NCBI RefSeq assembly: GCF_040869035.1
Contig: NZ_CP162101.1
Coordinates: forward strand, 248,001-312,000
DNA length: 64,000 nt
Direction of reading: 5' to 3'
Source: Vibrio sp. NTOU-M3
Lineage (GTDB): Bacteria; Pseudomonadota; Gammaproteobacteria; Enterobacterales; Vibrionaceae
In this document: positions 40,015 to 48,986 of the stretch, piece after piece
Numbering within the stretch: the stretch's first letter is position 1
Layout: each line of letters opens with the position of its first letter
Position numbers and translations under genes: made by a program
The notes under the pieces: model-generated
Seen by the model: only the letters and a program-made list of their open reading frames with translations
Database searches by the model: none
Told to the model about the DNA's origin: nothing

Positions 40015-40047
40015 ACAAAAACACCCGGCTAAGCCGGGTGTTTTTGT
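40015..40047 (+). terminator. Bidirectional rho-independent terminator
   Basis: Stem AACACCCGGCT/AGCCGGGTGTT with flanking A and T runs on both strands. It serves the small membrane protein gene on one side and the amidohydrolase gene on the other. Confidence 0.92.
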
Positions 40048-40055
40048 ATGACATA

Positions 40056-41834
40056 TTACTTATCAATTGGGAAAAGTTTACTCTCAAAAACGGTACCATA
40101 AACAGGTATATCTTTGAGGGTTTTAACGTCTACCTTGTATGGGTCTTGCTCAAGAATCGTAAAGTTCGCAACCTTACCTTTTTCAATACTGCCCAATGTA
40201 TCTTCCATTCCCCATGAATAAGCCGCTTCTATCGTAATCCCGCGCAGCGCTGCATCCAAAGATAGGGCTAAATCCGGTCTCAGAACCTCACCTTCGTTCG
40301 TTTGACGAGTAACCGCACTCCAAGCCAGCAACAGAGGATCGGATGGGGCCATTGGCATGTCAGAATGCAGTGAAACAGGAATGCCTTCTTTTTCAATCGT
40401 TGCCAAACGAACCATTGCATGCGCTCGTTCTTCACCCAGCCCTACTTCACCAAATCGTTGACCAAATCCTGTCACGTAGTACGGGTTCACGCTGATAATA
40501 GCACCAAGTTTCTTAAGCTCTTTCACTTGTTCATCAGTAGAGTTAGCAAAGTGAACAATGGTGAAGCGATGATCTTCACGTGGAAATTCAGCTTGGCGAC
40601 GCTTCATAATTTCAATGAGCTTTTCAACACCTTTATCACCATTAACGTGGACAAGAATCTGGTAACCTTTTTCCCAGAAAATCTTAGTGATTGCCTCTAC
40701 GTCCTCGGGCGTTTGAATCCATTCACCATGGTGACCATCAAGGTAACCATCTTTCATTTTCATTAGCTGAGAAATAATCGCGCCATCAAACAAAATTTTG
40801 ATTTGATTATCAAAGAATCGCACCTTCCCATCTTTAGGGAACATATTGGTTGTCTCTTCGACTGCTTTGACAACTCCTTCTTTTCCTTTCAATAGGAATG
40901 GCGTTTTACTCTCTGGCGTAAAGAACGAATACATTGGTGTCTCATCAGCACCTAGAATCCGTTTATAGGTATCAAGCATCTCTGGTGGAATAAATGCACC
41001 CGGCTCGTTATAAGCCGTCACACCCTTTTGGTGCAACATTTCCACCATTTGATTCAGGCCAAACTCAAAACGATCATGACTTCCTAAGTCTTTGTAGATG
41101 CGAGGCAACAAGTAAATCAGTGCCCCACCTTCCCAAAAGTGACCATGCTCAAAATCTGACTGGCTTTTTACTTCTTCACCAAGTTTATCGATATCAGCTT
41201 GATTAAGCCCATACTTCTTGATAAATGCGCTATTCACATAAAACTCATGCGCTGAACGGTGCCACACACCAATTGGGCGAGTGCTAGAGATTTTATCTAG
41301 CTTAGCTCGGTTTAACTCTCCGTGGAAAAAGTTGTTGTATCCCCACGTCCACAAGATCTCATTTGGATCTTTTAGCTCTTTCTCTATATTTGCCAGTGCT
41401 TTCATATATTCGTCATGGCCGGAGACTGCAGGCCATGTACGAGTTGGAAGTTGCCATTCTTCAGGCGCAATCACTGGCATGCTCAACGTTAACGCGCCTA
41501 AGAATGGATGCAAATGCTGCTCGATAAAGCCTGGCATGATGATGCGTTCACCTAAATCAACAACTTTCGCATGAGGGAACTGCGCTTTGGCTTCTTCAGT
41601 ACTACCAACAAATTGGATTTTTCCATCCACACCAGCAACCACAGCCTGAGCTCTTGGTTGCTCTTTGTTCATGGTGATAACACTGCTACCGATAAACAAG
41701 GTATTAAGTGGGTGCTCAGATGCAGCAGAGACTTCCGCAGTGGTTTGTTCCGCAGGACCACATGCTGTTAGTGCCAACGACATCCCAAGTGATAACGCTG
41801 TAAGCTTGGTGAGTTTATGAACTTTTCTTTTCAT
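40056..41834 (-). CDS. Amidohydrolase-family lipoprotein (YtcJ-like)
   Basis: A 592-residue protein of the metal-dependent amidohydrolase 3 family. The lipobox LTAC places a lipidated Cys25 after a signal peptide, so it is membrane-anchored outside the cytoplasm. The conserved metal site HLHPF (the H-x-H motif, after PGFIEQ), VNGDKGVEKL, the later HFANSTDEQVKEL and the HSDMPMAPSDPLL region fit YtcJ-type enzymes. These hydrolyse amide or related bonds of uncertain substrates. No transporter or pathway gene is adjacent. Its terminator is the shared one just downstream. Confidence 0.88.
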   Translation of the reverse strand: MKRKVHKLTKLTALSLGMSLALTACGPAEQTTAEVSAASEHPLNTLFIGSSVITMNKEQPRAQAVVAGVDGKIQFVGSTEEAKAQFPHAKVVDLGERIIMPGFIEQHLHPFLGALTLSMPVIAPEEWQLPTRTWPAVSGHDEYMKALANIEKELKDPNEILWTWGYNNFFHGELNRAKLDKISSTRPIGVWHRSAHEFYVNSAFIKKYGLNQADIDKLGEEVKSQSDFEHGHFWEGGALIYLLPRIYKDLGSHDRFEFGLNQMVEMLHQKGVTAYNEPGAFIPPEMLDTYKRILGADETPMYSFFTPESKTPFLLKGKEGVVKAVEETTNMFPKDGKVRFFDNQIKILFDGAIISQLMKMKDGYLDGHHGEWIQTPEDVEAITKIFWEKGYQILVHVNGDKGVEKLIEIMKRRQAEFPREDHRFTIVHFANSTDEQVKELKKLGAIISVNPYYVTGFGQRFGEVGLGEERAHAMVRLATIEKEGIPVSLHSDMPMAPSDPLLLAWSAVTRQTNEGEVLRPDLALSLDAALRGITIEAAYSWGMEDTLGSIEKGKVANFTILEQDPYKVDVKTLKDIPVYGTVFESKLFPIDK

Positions 41835-42166
41835 TATGATTCTCTCTCGTATTCAGCACATTCAACCCTTGTTGTGTTCATTCTATGAGTTGGTGCTCAG
41901 AAGCTAATTAACTGAATTTAGTGTAAGTGCTGCGGAAAAAGATGCTTGTAGGCTTCAGGCGCAAAACATACGCCATGTCAATATTGAGACACCTGTATTC
42001 TTCCTGCACAGAATAATGCCTCAAGTTTGAGTAATGTTTTTTGGCTAAACTCAAATAGATGTTGCACATAATTGACAGGTTTGTTATTTAAAATGAGTCT
42101 CATCGAGCTTAGCAAATATGGCTACCAAGAGAGATGTCGGAAAGAATAACAATAAGGAATACAGTG

Positions 42167-42652
42167 ATGAGTCGTGGTCAAAGAGATATTACATTGAGAT
42201 TTCTGGCTGAGCCGGGAGACGTAAACTTCGGTGGTAAAGTGCACGGTGGTGCCGTGATGAAGTGGATCGATTTAGCCGCTTATGCATGCGCCGCAGCTTG
42301 GAGTGGAAAATACTGTATCACCGCATACGCAGGTGGCATTCGCTTTGTTGCGCCAATCCAAGTTGGAAACCTAGTAGAAGTAAGTGCAAAAGTGATCTAC
42401 ACGGGCAATAGTTCAATGCATATTGCTATTGACGTACAAGCCAGTGATCCGAAAGAACTCAAAAATCGTCTGACCACGCATTGCATCGTCATTATGGTTG
42501 CCGTCGATGAAGATGGGAAACCAAGCTCTGTTCCTGAGTGGGTTCCTAAAACACAGGAAGATATCGAGTTACGCGACTCTGCGATACGATTGATGAACAT
42601 GAGAAAACAAATTGGCGAAGAGATGGAAGCACACGTCAAGTACCTCAAATAA
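42167..42652 (+). CDS. YciA-type acyl-CoA thioesterase
   Basis: A hotdog-fold thioesterase of 161 residues from the chosen start. The family motif LAEPGDVNFGGKVHGGAVMKWID and FVAPIQVGNLVEV are present, with the conserved aspartate in the catalytic region. It hydrolyses acyl-CoA to free acid and CoA. ATG 42167 (MSRGQRD) has AAGGAA 8 bases upstream; an in-frame ATG at 42134 would add 11 residues but has poorer spacing. It is followed by its own terminator. Confidence 0.9.
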   Translation: MSRGQRDITLRFLAEPGDVNFGGKVHGGAVMKWIDLAAYACAAAWSGKYCITAYAGGIRFVAPIQVGNLVEVSAKVIYTGNSSMHIAIDVQASDPKELKNRLTTHCIVIMVAVDEDGKPSSVPEWVPKTQEDIELRDSAIRLMNMRKQIGEEMEAHVKYLK

Positions 42653-42658
42653 CCAGTA

Positions 42659-42684
42659 GAAGCCACGGCAACGTGGCTTTTTTA
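42659..42684 (+). terminator. Rho-independent terminator of the thioesterase gene
   Basis: Stem AGCCACG/CGTGGCT with a 4-base loop and a run of T, 9 bases after the stop. Confidence 0.88.
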
Positions 42685-42787
42685 TTTCACACACTATGTT
42701 GCAGAGCGAAATTGTCGTGCTTGTCATTTTTCCTTCATCTTCACCTGATTAAATTCGCCGATATTTAAAAACAATAAGGTTTATACC

Positions 42788-43033
42788 GTGGTTCAGCTGG
42801 CAACCAAACTCAGTGAAGAGACAATCGTTAATTTAAAATCCGTAGAATATCAATGGGTTCGTACGTTATATGTCGAAGGCTACAACACCCAACAAATTAA
42901 TCATTATATTCAAACCTGCTTCGGCGGAGACGATGTTTTTGCTGACCTATTTCGAAAAGTCGCCCTATCACAAGAAAGCCTTTACGTTCTGCTTCGTTAC
43001 CTTGGTTGTGCTCCGTCTAGTAAAGAGCTTTAA
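42788..43033 (+). CDS. Small soluble protein of unknown function
   Basis: An 81-residue protein starting at GTG, without signal peptide or membrane helix. It looks helical (LSEETIVNLKSVEYQWVRTLYVEGYNTQQINHYI over two predicted helices) with two cysteines (TCFGG, LGCAP). I do not recognise the family. The length, codon use and clean stop make it a plausible gene. It lies alone between the thioesterase and the mal cluster. Confidence 0.6.
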   Translation: MVQLATKLSEETIVNLKSVEYQWVRTLYVEGYNTQQINHYIQTCFGGDDVFADLFRKVALSQESLYVLLRYLGCAPSSKEL

Positions 43034-43173
43034 GTAGGAATTACGCACAAGACACATTATTGTGAAAATAGTCATCTCATTACATATTCATTTGGAGAGT
43101 CTGTCGCATACCGTCAGCTGTATGCTATTTGAGACCAGTTGAATTCTTATAATAGCGACAGCAGTACAGGTAT

Positions 43174-43198
43174 AAAAAAACCCAAGCGATGCTTGGGT
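43174..43198 (-). terminator. Second terminator beyond malG
   Basis: Stem ACCCAAGC/GCTTGGGT with a 3-base loop, followed on the minus strand by seven T. It backs up the hairpin next to malG. Confidence 0.75.
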
Positions 43199-43328
43199 CA
43201 TGGTTACAAAAACTGTTAGTTTTCAATAGTAAGGAATTAAGCTAACAGCCAGCTATGCGTAACGCCAGAATTGCTTCTGTTTAACTGATCGGCGGCCAAA
43301 CCAAAAGTGTTAAACAGAGATACAAAAT

Positions 43329-43347
43329 GGGCGACCAGCGGTCGCCC
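43329..43347 (-). terminator. Hairpin just downstream of malG
   Basis: Perfect 8-bp stem GGGCGACC/GGTCGCCC with an AGC (plus strand) loop, 12 bases past the malG stop. The minus-strand tail is only ATTTTG, so termination may be partial. Confidence 0.65.
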
Positions 43348-43359
43348 TTATCGTTTTTA

Positions 43360-44250
43360 TTAGCCTTTCACGCCACCAGCTGTTAATCCTCCAACAAGCC
43401 AGCGTTGTGCAAGTAAGAAAACGATGGTTATTGGTAACGCCGACAATACCGCTGCCGCTGCAAAATCACCCCAAAGATAATTTTGTGGGTACAAATACTG
43501 CTGCATACCAACCGCTAATGTGTATGAGTTTACATCAGAAAGTAGTAAGGATGCTACAGGAACTTCGCCCACAACCCCGATAAATGACAAGATAAACACC
43601 ACAGCAAGAATAGGCACAGACAACGGCAATAATACCAGTTTGAATGCTTGCCAAGGTGTCGCTCCATCTAATGCTGCAGCCTCTTCTAGCGAATTATCAA
43701 TTGTTTCAAAGTACCCTTTGATCGTCCAAACATGCAGAGCAATACCACCAAGATATGAGAAGATCAGTCCCCCATGGGTGTTTAGCCCAAGAAACGGAAT
43801 GTATTGTCCTAACTTGTCAAACAATGCGTATAAGGCAACTAAAGCAAGTACTGCCGGGAACATTTGAAAGATCATCATCGCTTTTAAGATGGTGTTCTTC
43901 CCTTTAAATCGCATACGCGCAAAGGCATAAGCGGAAGTTGTCGATAACGCGACGATAAGGATCGATGTAATACCCGCTACTTTCACTGAATTCCATAACC
44001 ACGTCAGTACTGGGAAAGGTGGTGGCGTCACGCTGCCATCTGCATTGGTGACAGAAATGCCAAGTGCCAACTTCCAGTGCTCCAGTGAAGGGTTGTCAGG
44101 AATGATGCTCCCTGTTGCAAAGTTCCCCTCACGAAATGAAATAGCAACAACCATAAGCAGTGGGAAAAGAATCATTGCTAAAAAAAGCCACATCGCGATA
44201 TGTGTTGCCCAAACCCGATATTTCAAAGACTTTCCTTGAACCATAGCCAT
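43360..44250 (-). CDS. malG: Maltose/maltodextrin ABC permease MalG
   Basis: A 296-residue permease with six helices. The EAA loop reads [24 protein letters not shown] in two stretches, and the C-terminus [11 protein letters not shown] matches MalG. It pairs with MalF to form the channel for maltodextrins delivered by MalE, powered by MalK. It follows malF by 12 bases. The gene ends malEFG and is followed by terminators. Confidence 0.96.
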   Translation of the reverse strand: MAMVQGKSLKYRVWATHIAMWLFLAMILFPLLMVVAISFREGNFATGSIIPDNPSLEHWKLALGISVTNADGSVTPPPFPVLTWLWNSVKVAGITSILIVALSTTSAYAFARMRFKGKNTILKAMMIFQMFPAVLALVALYALFDKLGQYIPFLGLNTHGGLIFSYLGGIALHVWTIKGYFETIDNSLEEAAALDGATPWQAFKLVLLPLSVPILAVVFILSFIGVVGEVPVASLLLSDVNSYTLAVGMQQYLYPQNYLWGDFAAAAVLSALPITIVFLLAQRWLVGGLTAGGVKG

Positions 44251-44262
44251 AACGAATTCTCC

Positions 44263-45837
44263 TTATTCCTGATCCAGTTTAGTGAAACGTAGGTTGAACA
44301 AAGCAAGCGCACCGACAAGTAAGAAGATCAAGGTCGCAATCGCACTGGCTAGACCAAAGTCTTGACCACCCGCACCTTCAAACGCAATACGGTAGGTATA
44401 GCTCACAAGCAAATCGGTATAACCCGCAGGCTCCGATGTTCCAATCATATTTGGACCACCTTGAGTCAGGAGTGCAATCAATACAAAGTTATTGAAGTTA
44501 AACGCAAAGCTTGCAATCAGAAGCGGGGTTAACGGCTTGATCATCAGCGGTAAGGTGATACGAACGAAGTTCTGGATGAAATTTGCCCCATCAATTGCTG
44601 ACGCTTCATAAAGATCTTCTGGAATCGCTTTTAGAAGCCCCATACAAAGGATCATCATGTAAGGGAAGCCAAGCCAAGTATTGACGATAATCACCATGGT
44701 TTTTGCCATTAGCGGATCAGAGAACCAGGCTGGGCTGAAGCCAAATATCGCTTCCAATACCATATTGATTTCACCAAAGCTTTGGTTAAACAAGCCTTTA
44801 AAAATCAAGATCGAAATAAAAGCAGGGACAGCGTAAGGTAGAATAAGCAACACACGGTAAATCGCTCGCCCTTTTAATGCTTCCCATTGTACGACGCTGG
44901 CTAACACCATACCGATGATGCCTGTTAACCCAACAGTGACCACTGAGAACACGATCGTCCAGATAAAGATACTAACAAACGGTTCTTTAATACCTTCGTC
45001 TTTCCATACGCGCTCAAAGTTATGAGAGCCAACCCCGACAATGAAACCAGGAGAAACCGTAGCACCGATAAACTGGCCAGCATCATCAACAGGCTGATAA
45101 AAACCAACCTCCATATTTGGCCGCAGCGTCTCTCCGGTTTCATTGTTAATGAGTGTTTCACCATCTTCTTGTAACGTATATTGAGCCACAACAGCCGCAA
45201 ATTTTCGCAAACTGCTCATGCGAATGTCTTCACCAGAAGGCAAATGAAGATCAACCAACCCAAGTTGTACTCGGTTTTGAATGATGGTTTTTATTTTCTC
45301 TTTACTGCCTTCAACCTGTTCAACTGGTTTAAGGTCCATATCACCCGCAACCAAGGTTGCAAGATCAAAAGTATCAGTCGCTAACAACTGGCCTTCTTTC
45401 GTAATCGAAAGTTGGTAGCCTTGTTCTGATTTATACAGAGTAAAAGGATAGCTTTCGCCACTTTGGTAAGTTCTGTCTAACAGAACCGATTGAGCACGTT
45501 CGAGAGATAATTGGTTCTTAGCACTAAAATTGGTAACGGATAACCCAATGGTGTATGCCAAGGGAAAAAGGATAAATAAGATCATCCCGGCGATGCCCGG
45601 ATAAATGTAACGATGAGCGTATGTCTTTTTACTGCCAAAAATAAAAAGGGCAAGACTTGTAAGAATGATGGTTAGCAATGCAAATGCGACTTCGCCACGG
45701 GAATACATCAGAATTGATGCATAACCATTGAGAAAACCAATGGCACCTAACAGTGACCATTTAATATAAGCCTTTTTGTTTGAAGGCAAGATCGCTTTTG
45801 GTGATGCCATGGCATCGGTACCTTGAACTGACTGCAT
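44263..45837 (-). CDS. malF: Maltose/maltodextrin ABC permease MalF
   Basis: A 524-residue permease; E. coli MalF has 514. The characteristic large periplasmic P2 domain lies between helices 3 and 4 (residues about 95-280), and the transport domain follows with the EAA loop (LYEASAIDGANFIQNFVRITLPL in two stretches). The C-terminal helices are intact. It lies 71 bases downstream of malE, with no strong terminator between, and 12 bases before malG. Confidence 0.96.
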   Translation of the reverse strand: MQSVQGTDAMASPKAILPSNKKAYIKWSLLGAIGFLNGYASILMYSRGEVAFALLTIILTSLALFIFGSKKTYAHRYIYPGIAGMILFILFPLAYTIGLSVTNFSAKNQLSLERAQSVLLDRTYQSGESYPFTLYKSEQGYQLSITKEGQLLATDTFDLATLVAGDMDLKPVEQVEGSKEKIKTIIQNRVQLGLVDLHLPSGEDIRMSSLRKFAAVVAQYTLQEDGETLINNETGETLRPNMEVGFYQPVDDAGQFIGATVSPGFIVGVGSHNFERVWKDEGIKEPFVSIFIWTIVFSVVTVGLTGIIGMVLASVVQWEALKGRAIYRVLLILPYAVPAFISILIFKGLFNQSFGEINMVLEAIFGFSPAWFSDPLMAKTMVIIVNTWLGFPYMMILCMGLLKAIPEDLYEASAIDGANFIQNFVRITLPLMIKPLTPLLIASFAFNFNNFVLIALLTQGGPNMIGTSEPAGYTDLLVSYTYRIAFEGAGGQDFGLASAIATLIFLLVGALALFNLRFTKLDQE

Positions 45838-45908
45838 ATAAGAACCTGCTAGCGATAAAATGAAGAAATGTAGGAGGGAAATGTCCCTCCTAAAAAGTTA
45901 CGACAAGA

Positions 45909-47090
45909 TTATTTCGTCATTTGTTTTTCTGCGTCTGCCAGAGCGGCATCAACAGTTTGGCGACCTTCAACAATATTAATGATTGCGTTCTTCGCACTGC
46001 CCCAGAAAGCGTTCATCTGAGGAATATTTGGCATGATTTCACCATTCATTGCATTGTCCATTGTCGCCGCAATACGTGCATCTGAATCCAGCTCTTTCTG
46101 GAATGAGCTCAATGCAACCGCACCAAGTGGTTTGTCATTGTTTACTATACGCAGGCCGTCATTCGTCAGCAGATAGTTCTCAATAAACTCAACAGCAAGG
46201 TCCTTATTTGGTGACGCCGTGCTGATACCTGCCGTGAGTACACCAACAAATGGCTTAGAAGAGTGGCCGTTAAATTTAGGTAGCGTCGTTACACCATAGT
46301 TGATGCCCGATTTCTCAATGTTGCCCCAAGACCAAGGCCCATTAATCGTCATCGCTGTTTTACCTTGGTTAAACGCAGACTCTGACACCGAGTAATCCAT
46401 ATCTGAAGAAATCACCCCTTTCTCCACAAGACCTTTCACAAAAGACATTGCGTCTTTAACACCATCTTTTGCAATACCCGCATCTTTTACGTTGTAGCCA
46501 TCAGCACCGTATTTAAACGCGTAACCACCATCTGCTGCCATCAATGGCCATGTGAAGTACGGTTCTTTTAGGTTCCACATGATCGCTGACTTGCCTTCTT
46601 TTTTCAGTTTGGCATCAATCGCAGCAACCTCTTCCCAAGTTTTTGGTGGGGTTGGAACAAGATCTTTGTTGTAGATAAGCGAAAGTGATTCAACCGCAAC
46701 AGGGTAACCGATGAGCTTTCCATTGTACTTCACGGCATCCCAAGCGAAGTCGACAATGCCTTCTTTCACTTCTTTGGACGGTTTAACTTCAGCCAAAAGG
46801 CCCGCTTCAGCATAACCACCAAAACGGTCATGAGCCCAGAACACAATATCCGGACCATCACCAGTCGCCGCTGTTTGAGGGAATTTGTCTTGAAGCGCAT
46901 CAGGGTGAGCGACTGTCACTTTAATCCCTGTGTCTTCTTCAAATTGTTTACCTACTTCAGCCAGTCCATTGTAGCCTTTGTCACCATTAATCCAGATGGT
47001 TAGCTGGCCTTCTTCAATCGCAGCGTGCGCACCGAATGAGCCTAGAGCAACAAGCGTTCCAAGTGCTACCGTGCTTAGGGCGTTTTTCAT
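45909..47090 (-). CDS. malE: Maltose/maltodextrin-binding protein MalE
   Basis: Periplasmic solute-binding protein of 393 residues (E. coli 396). The signal peptide ends at GAHA, and the mature chain starts [24 protein letters not shown] as in MalE. The binding-cleft residues lie in [24 protein letters not shown] (split) and [24 protein letters not shown] 47090 is chosen because AAGGAT lies 6 bases before it; upstream in-frame starts lack a binding site. It is divergent from malK across a 650-base regulatory region. Confidence 0.96.
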   Translation of the reverse strand: MKNALSTVALGTLVALGSFGAHAAIEEGQLTIWINGDKGYNGLAEVGKQFEEDTGIKVTVAHPDALQDKFPQTAATGDGPDIVFWAHDRFGGYAEAGLLAEVKPSKEVKEGIVDFAWDAVKYNGKLIGYPVAVESLSLIYNKDLVPTPPKTWEEVAAIDAKLKKEGKSAIMWNLKEPYFTWPLMAADGGYAFKYGADGYNVKDAGIAKDGVKDAMSFVKGLVEKGVISSDMDYSVSESAFNQGKTAMTINGPWSWGNIEKSGINYGVTTLPKFNGHSSKPFVGVLTAGISTASPNKDLAVEFIENYLLTNDGLRIVNNDKPLGAVALSSFQKELDSDARIAATMDNAMNGEIMPNIPQMNAFWGSAKNAIINIVEGRQTVDAALADAEKQMTK

Positions 47091-47185
47091 GTTCATATCC
47101 TTTTTATATTTGTGTTGTAGGGCTTCACCAGAAGGTTTCGCCATATCTCGACATATATCTTCAAAGAAAACACGGCAACGCGAAT

Positions 47186-47195
47186 CCTCCTACTC
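47186..47195 (-). promoter_or_regulatory. Candidate MalT box
   Basis: CCTCCTACTC on the plus strand, read on the minus strand as GAGTAGGAGG, matches GGGGA(G/T)GAGG at 8 of 10. It is about 100 bases before malE. The 16-base sequence starting 5 bases later recurs at 47339. Confidence 0.5.
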
Positions 47196-47275
47196 CCTAC
47201 GCCCTCTGTATTATGGCTTATTTTCGTGATCATCATCGGTGCACATTGATGACTGAGTTCACAAATACGACCTTC

Positions 47276-47295
47276 AATGTGAGTCACTTCACTAT
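47276..47295. promoter_or_regulatory. Candidate CRP site in the mal regulatory region
   Basis: TGTGA-GTCACT-TCACT matches TGTGA-N6-TCACA at 9 of 10 bases. CRP and MalT jointly activate mal genes in enteric bacteria, so the location fits. Confidence 0.6.
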
Positions 47296-47350
47296 TGGCC
47301 TGCAAATTTATTTGAACTCGATCTGTTCACCCTTTTTTTACTCCCTACGC

Positions 47351-47360
47351 CCTCCTCCTC
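47351..47360 (-). promoter_or_regulatory. Candidate MalT box, best match
   Basis: Minus-strand GAGGAGGAGG matches GGGGA(G/T)GAGG at 9 of 10. The CTCC-rich block around it lies between malE and malK. Confidence 0.6.
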
Positions 47361-47387
47361 GACGACTCCCCCCGCAAAAAACACACA

Positions 47388-47397
47388 CGGGAGGATG
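47388..47397 (+). promoter_or_regulatory. Candidate MalT box toward malK
   Basis: CGGGAGGATG matches GGGGA(G/T)GAGG at 8 of 10. A related block (ACGGGGGAGATGTTTAA) appears at 47536-47552, sharing the following ATGTTTAA. Confidence 0.5.
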
Positions 47398-47587
47398 TTT
47401 AACCACAAGGAAAAACACACAATGAACTCATCCTTAAGTGGATGGTAAGAACCCTTTCCAGTGAGTCAAAATCGATAACACTGGTTTCACGCCAAGTGAG
47501 GTACTGTGCTGATAAACATTCGTGGTTATGACAATACGGGGGAGATGTTTAATCAGTGGGGGAAGTATTCTCAATTTAGGCTCAGAC

Positions 47588-47619
47588 GGGTGACGTAACG
47601 CCTTAATGCGGTCACCCTA
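47588..47619 (+). other. Hairpin in the malK upstream region
   Basis: GGGTGAC and GTCACCC face each other across about 16 bases, followed by TATTTTCTT. It could attenuate transcription into malK or mark a leader. It may also be incidental. Confidence 0.4.
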
Positions 47620-47738
47620 TTTTCTTACCTAGGTCTCATTAAGACTGGATAACCGAATTCCTACTGTTACTGCTCAGGAGATAATTCATATAATGATGAG
47701 CAGGACAAAAATAAAAATTAAGATCGAGGACGAGCTAA

Positions 47739-48863
47739 ATGGCGAGTGTCACGTTAAAAAATGTATGTAAAGCCTACGGCGACGTATTAATTTCTAAAAA
47801 CGTCGATTTAGAGATCAAGGAAGGCGAATTTGTCGTTTTCGTTGGACCATCAGGCTGCGGTAAATCAACATTGTTGCGTTGTATTGCTGGTCTTGAAGAC
47901 ATCACCTCTGGCGAACTCTTCATTGGTGAAGAGAAGATGAATGACGTAGAACCGTCAAAACGTGGCGTGGGTATGGTATTTCAATCGTACGCTTTGTACC
48001 CACACCTCAATCTGTACGACAATATGTCATTTGGCCTAAAACTCGCGAAAGCAAACAAAGAGGAAATTGATCAACGCGTCGAACACGCCGCTGAGATTCT
48101 CCAGCTAAGTCATTTGCTAGAACGCCAGCCTAAAGCATTGTCTGGTGGACAAAGGCAGCGTGTAGCTATCGGCCGTACACTGGTTTCCCAACCTAAAGTA
48201 TTTCTGTTAGACGAACCTCTTTCTAACCTAGATGCGGCTCTTCGCGTGCAAATGCGCTCTGAAATCACCAAATTACAACGTAAATTAGGCTGCACTATGA
48301 TTTACGTGACCCACGATCAAGTTGAAGCAATGACTATGGCTGACAAGATCGTGGTACTCGATGGCGGCTATGTTTCTCAAGTAGGCCAACCGCTCGAGTT
48401 ATATCACTACCCACAAAATCGTTTTGTTGCGGGCTTTATCGGCTCACCAAAAATGAACTTCATGAGCGTATTCATTGAAGCAGTGGAAAAAGAGCGCGTC
48501 ATGGTCCAACTTGCCAATGGTACAACATTCTGGATTCCCGTAGATGGTACGACAATTACGCGCGGAGAACGTATGTCTCTTGGTGTTCGTCCAGAACATT
48601 TACTGCCTGAAAACGAAGGGGATGCAACCATCGAAGGTGAAGTGAATATCGTTGAGAAACTGGGTAACGAAACACAAGTTTACATGCACATCGACGCTGC
48701 AGATGCAGATATGATTTATCGCCAACCGGATACGTTGCCCGTTGAAGCTGGCGACAAATTGTCTGTTGGCATTCCAGCCCATCGTTGTCATCTGTTCCAC
48801 AGTGACGGAAAAGCGTGTCGTCGTCTTCACCAAGAAAGTGGTGTCGCACTACCTCAGGCTTAA
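47739..48863 (+). CDS. malK: Maltose/maltodextrin ABC transporter ATPase MalK
   Basis: A 374-residue ATPase (E. coli 371). Walker [10 protein letters not shown] (36-44), signature [13 protein letters not shown], Walker [13 protein letters not shown] and switch His in THDQVEAM are all intact. The C-terminal regulatory domain (about 240-374) includes the MalK-type segment [10 protein letters not shown] and GVRPEHLLP. Transcription is away from malEFG. A terminator follows directly, so unlike E. coli there is no lamB or malM behind it. Confidence 0.96.
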   Translation: MASVTLKNVCKAYGDVLISKNVDLEIKEGEFVVFVGPSGCGKSTLLRCIAGLEDITSGELFIGEEKMNDVEPSKRGVGMVFQSYALYPHLNLYDNMSFGLKLAKANKEEIDQRVEHAAEILQLSHLLERQPKALSGGQRQRVAIGRTLVSQPKVFLLDEPLSNLDAALRVQMRSEITKLQRKLGCTMIYVTHDQVEAMTMADKIVVLDGGYVSQVGQPLELYHYPQNRFVAGFIGSPKMNFMSVFIEAVEKERVMVQLANGTTFWIPVDGTTITRGERMSLGVRPEHLLPENEGDATIEGEVNIVEKLGNETQVYMHIDAADADMIYRQPDTLPVEAGDKLSVGIPAHRCHLFHSDGKACRRLHQESGVALPQA

Positions 48864-48879
48864 CTTAACGCTACATAAA

Positions 48880-48905
48880 AATAAAGCCCCGCAAGGGGCT
48901 TTATT
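48880..48905 (+). terminator. Bidirectional rho-independent terminator after malK
   Basis: Stem AATAAAGCCCC/GGGGCTTTATT with a GCAA loop; it separates malK from the convergent LPMO gene. Confidence 0.88.
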
Positions 48906-48986
48906 TGCTTAATCGAAATTACATATGGCAAATGCTATATGACGTTTTTCAAACACTCACCAACATACCTTTAACTGGCGATAAAA

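Larger units (their letters stand above)
43034..43359. other. Gap downstream of the mal cluster holding two minus-strand terminators
   Basis: No gene is seen. The interesting contents are hairpins at 43174-43198 and 43329-43347, listed separately. Confidence 0.55.

Noticed and set aside
47036..47425. A 129-codon plus-strand frame in the mal regulatory region
   Set aside because: It overlaps the malE signal region and the MalT-like repeats, and its product has no recognisable features.
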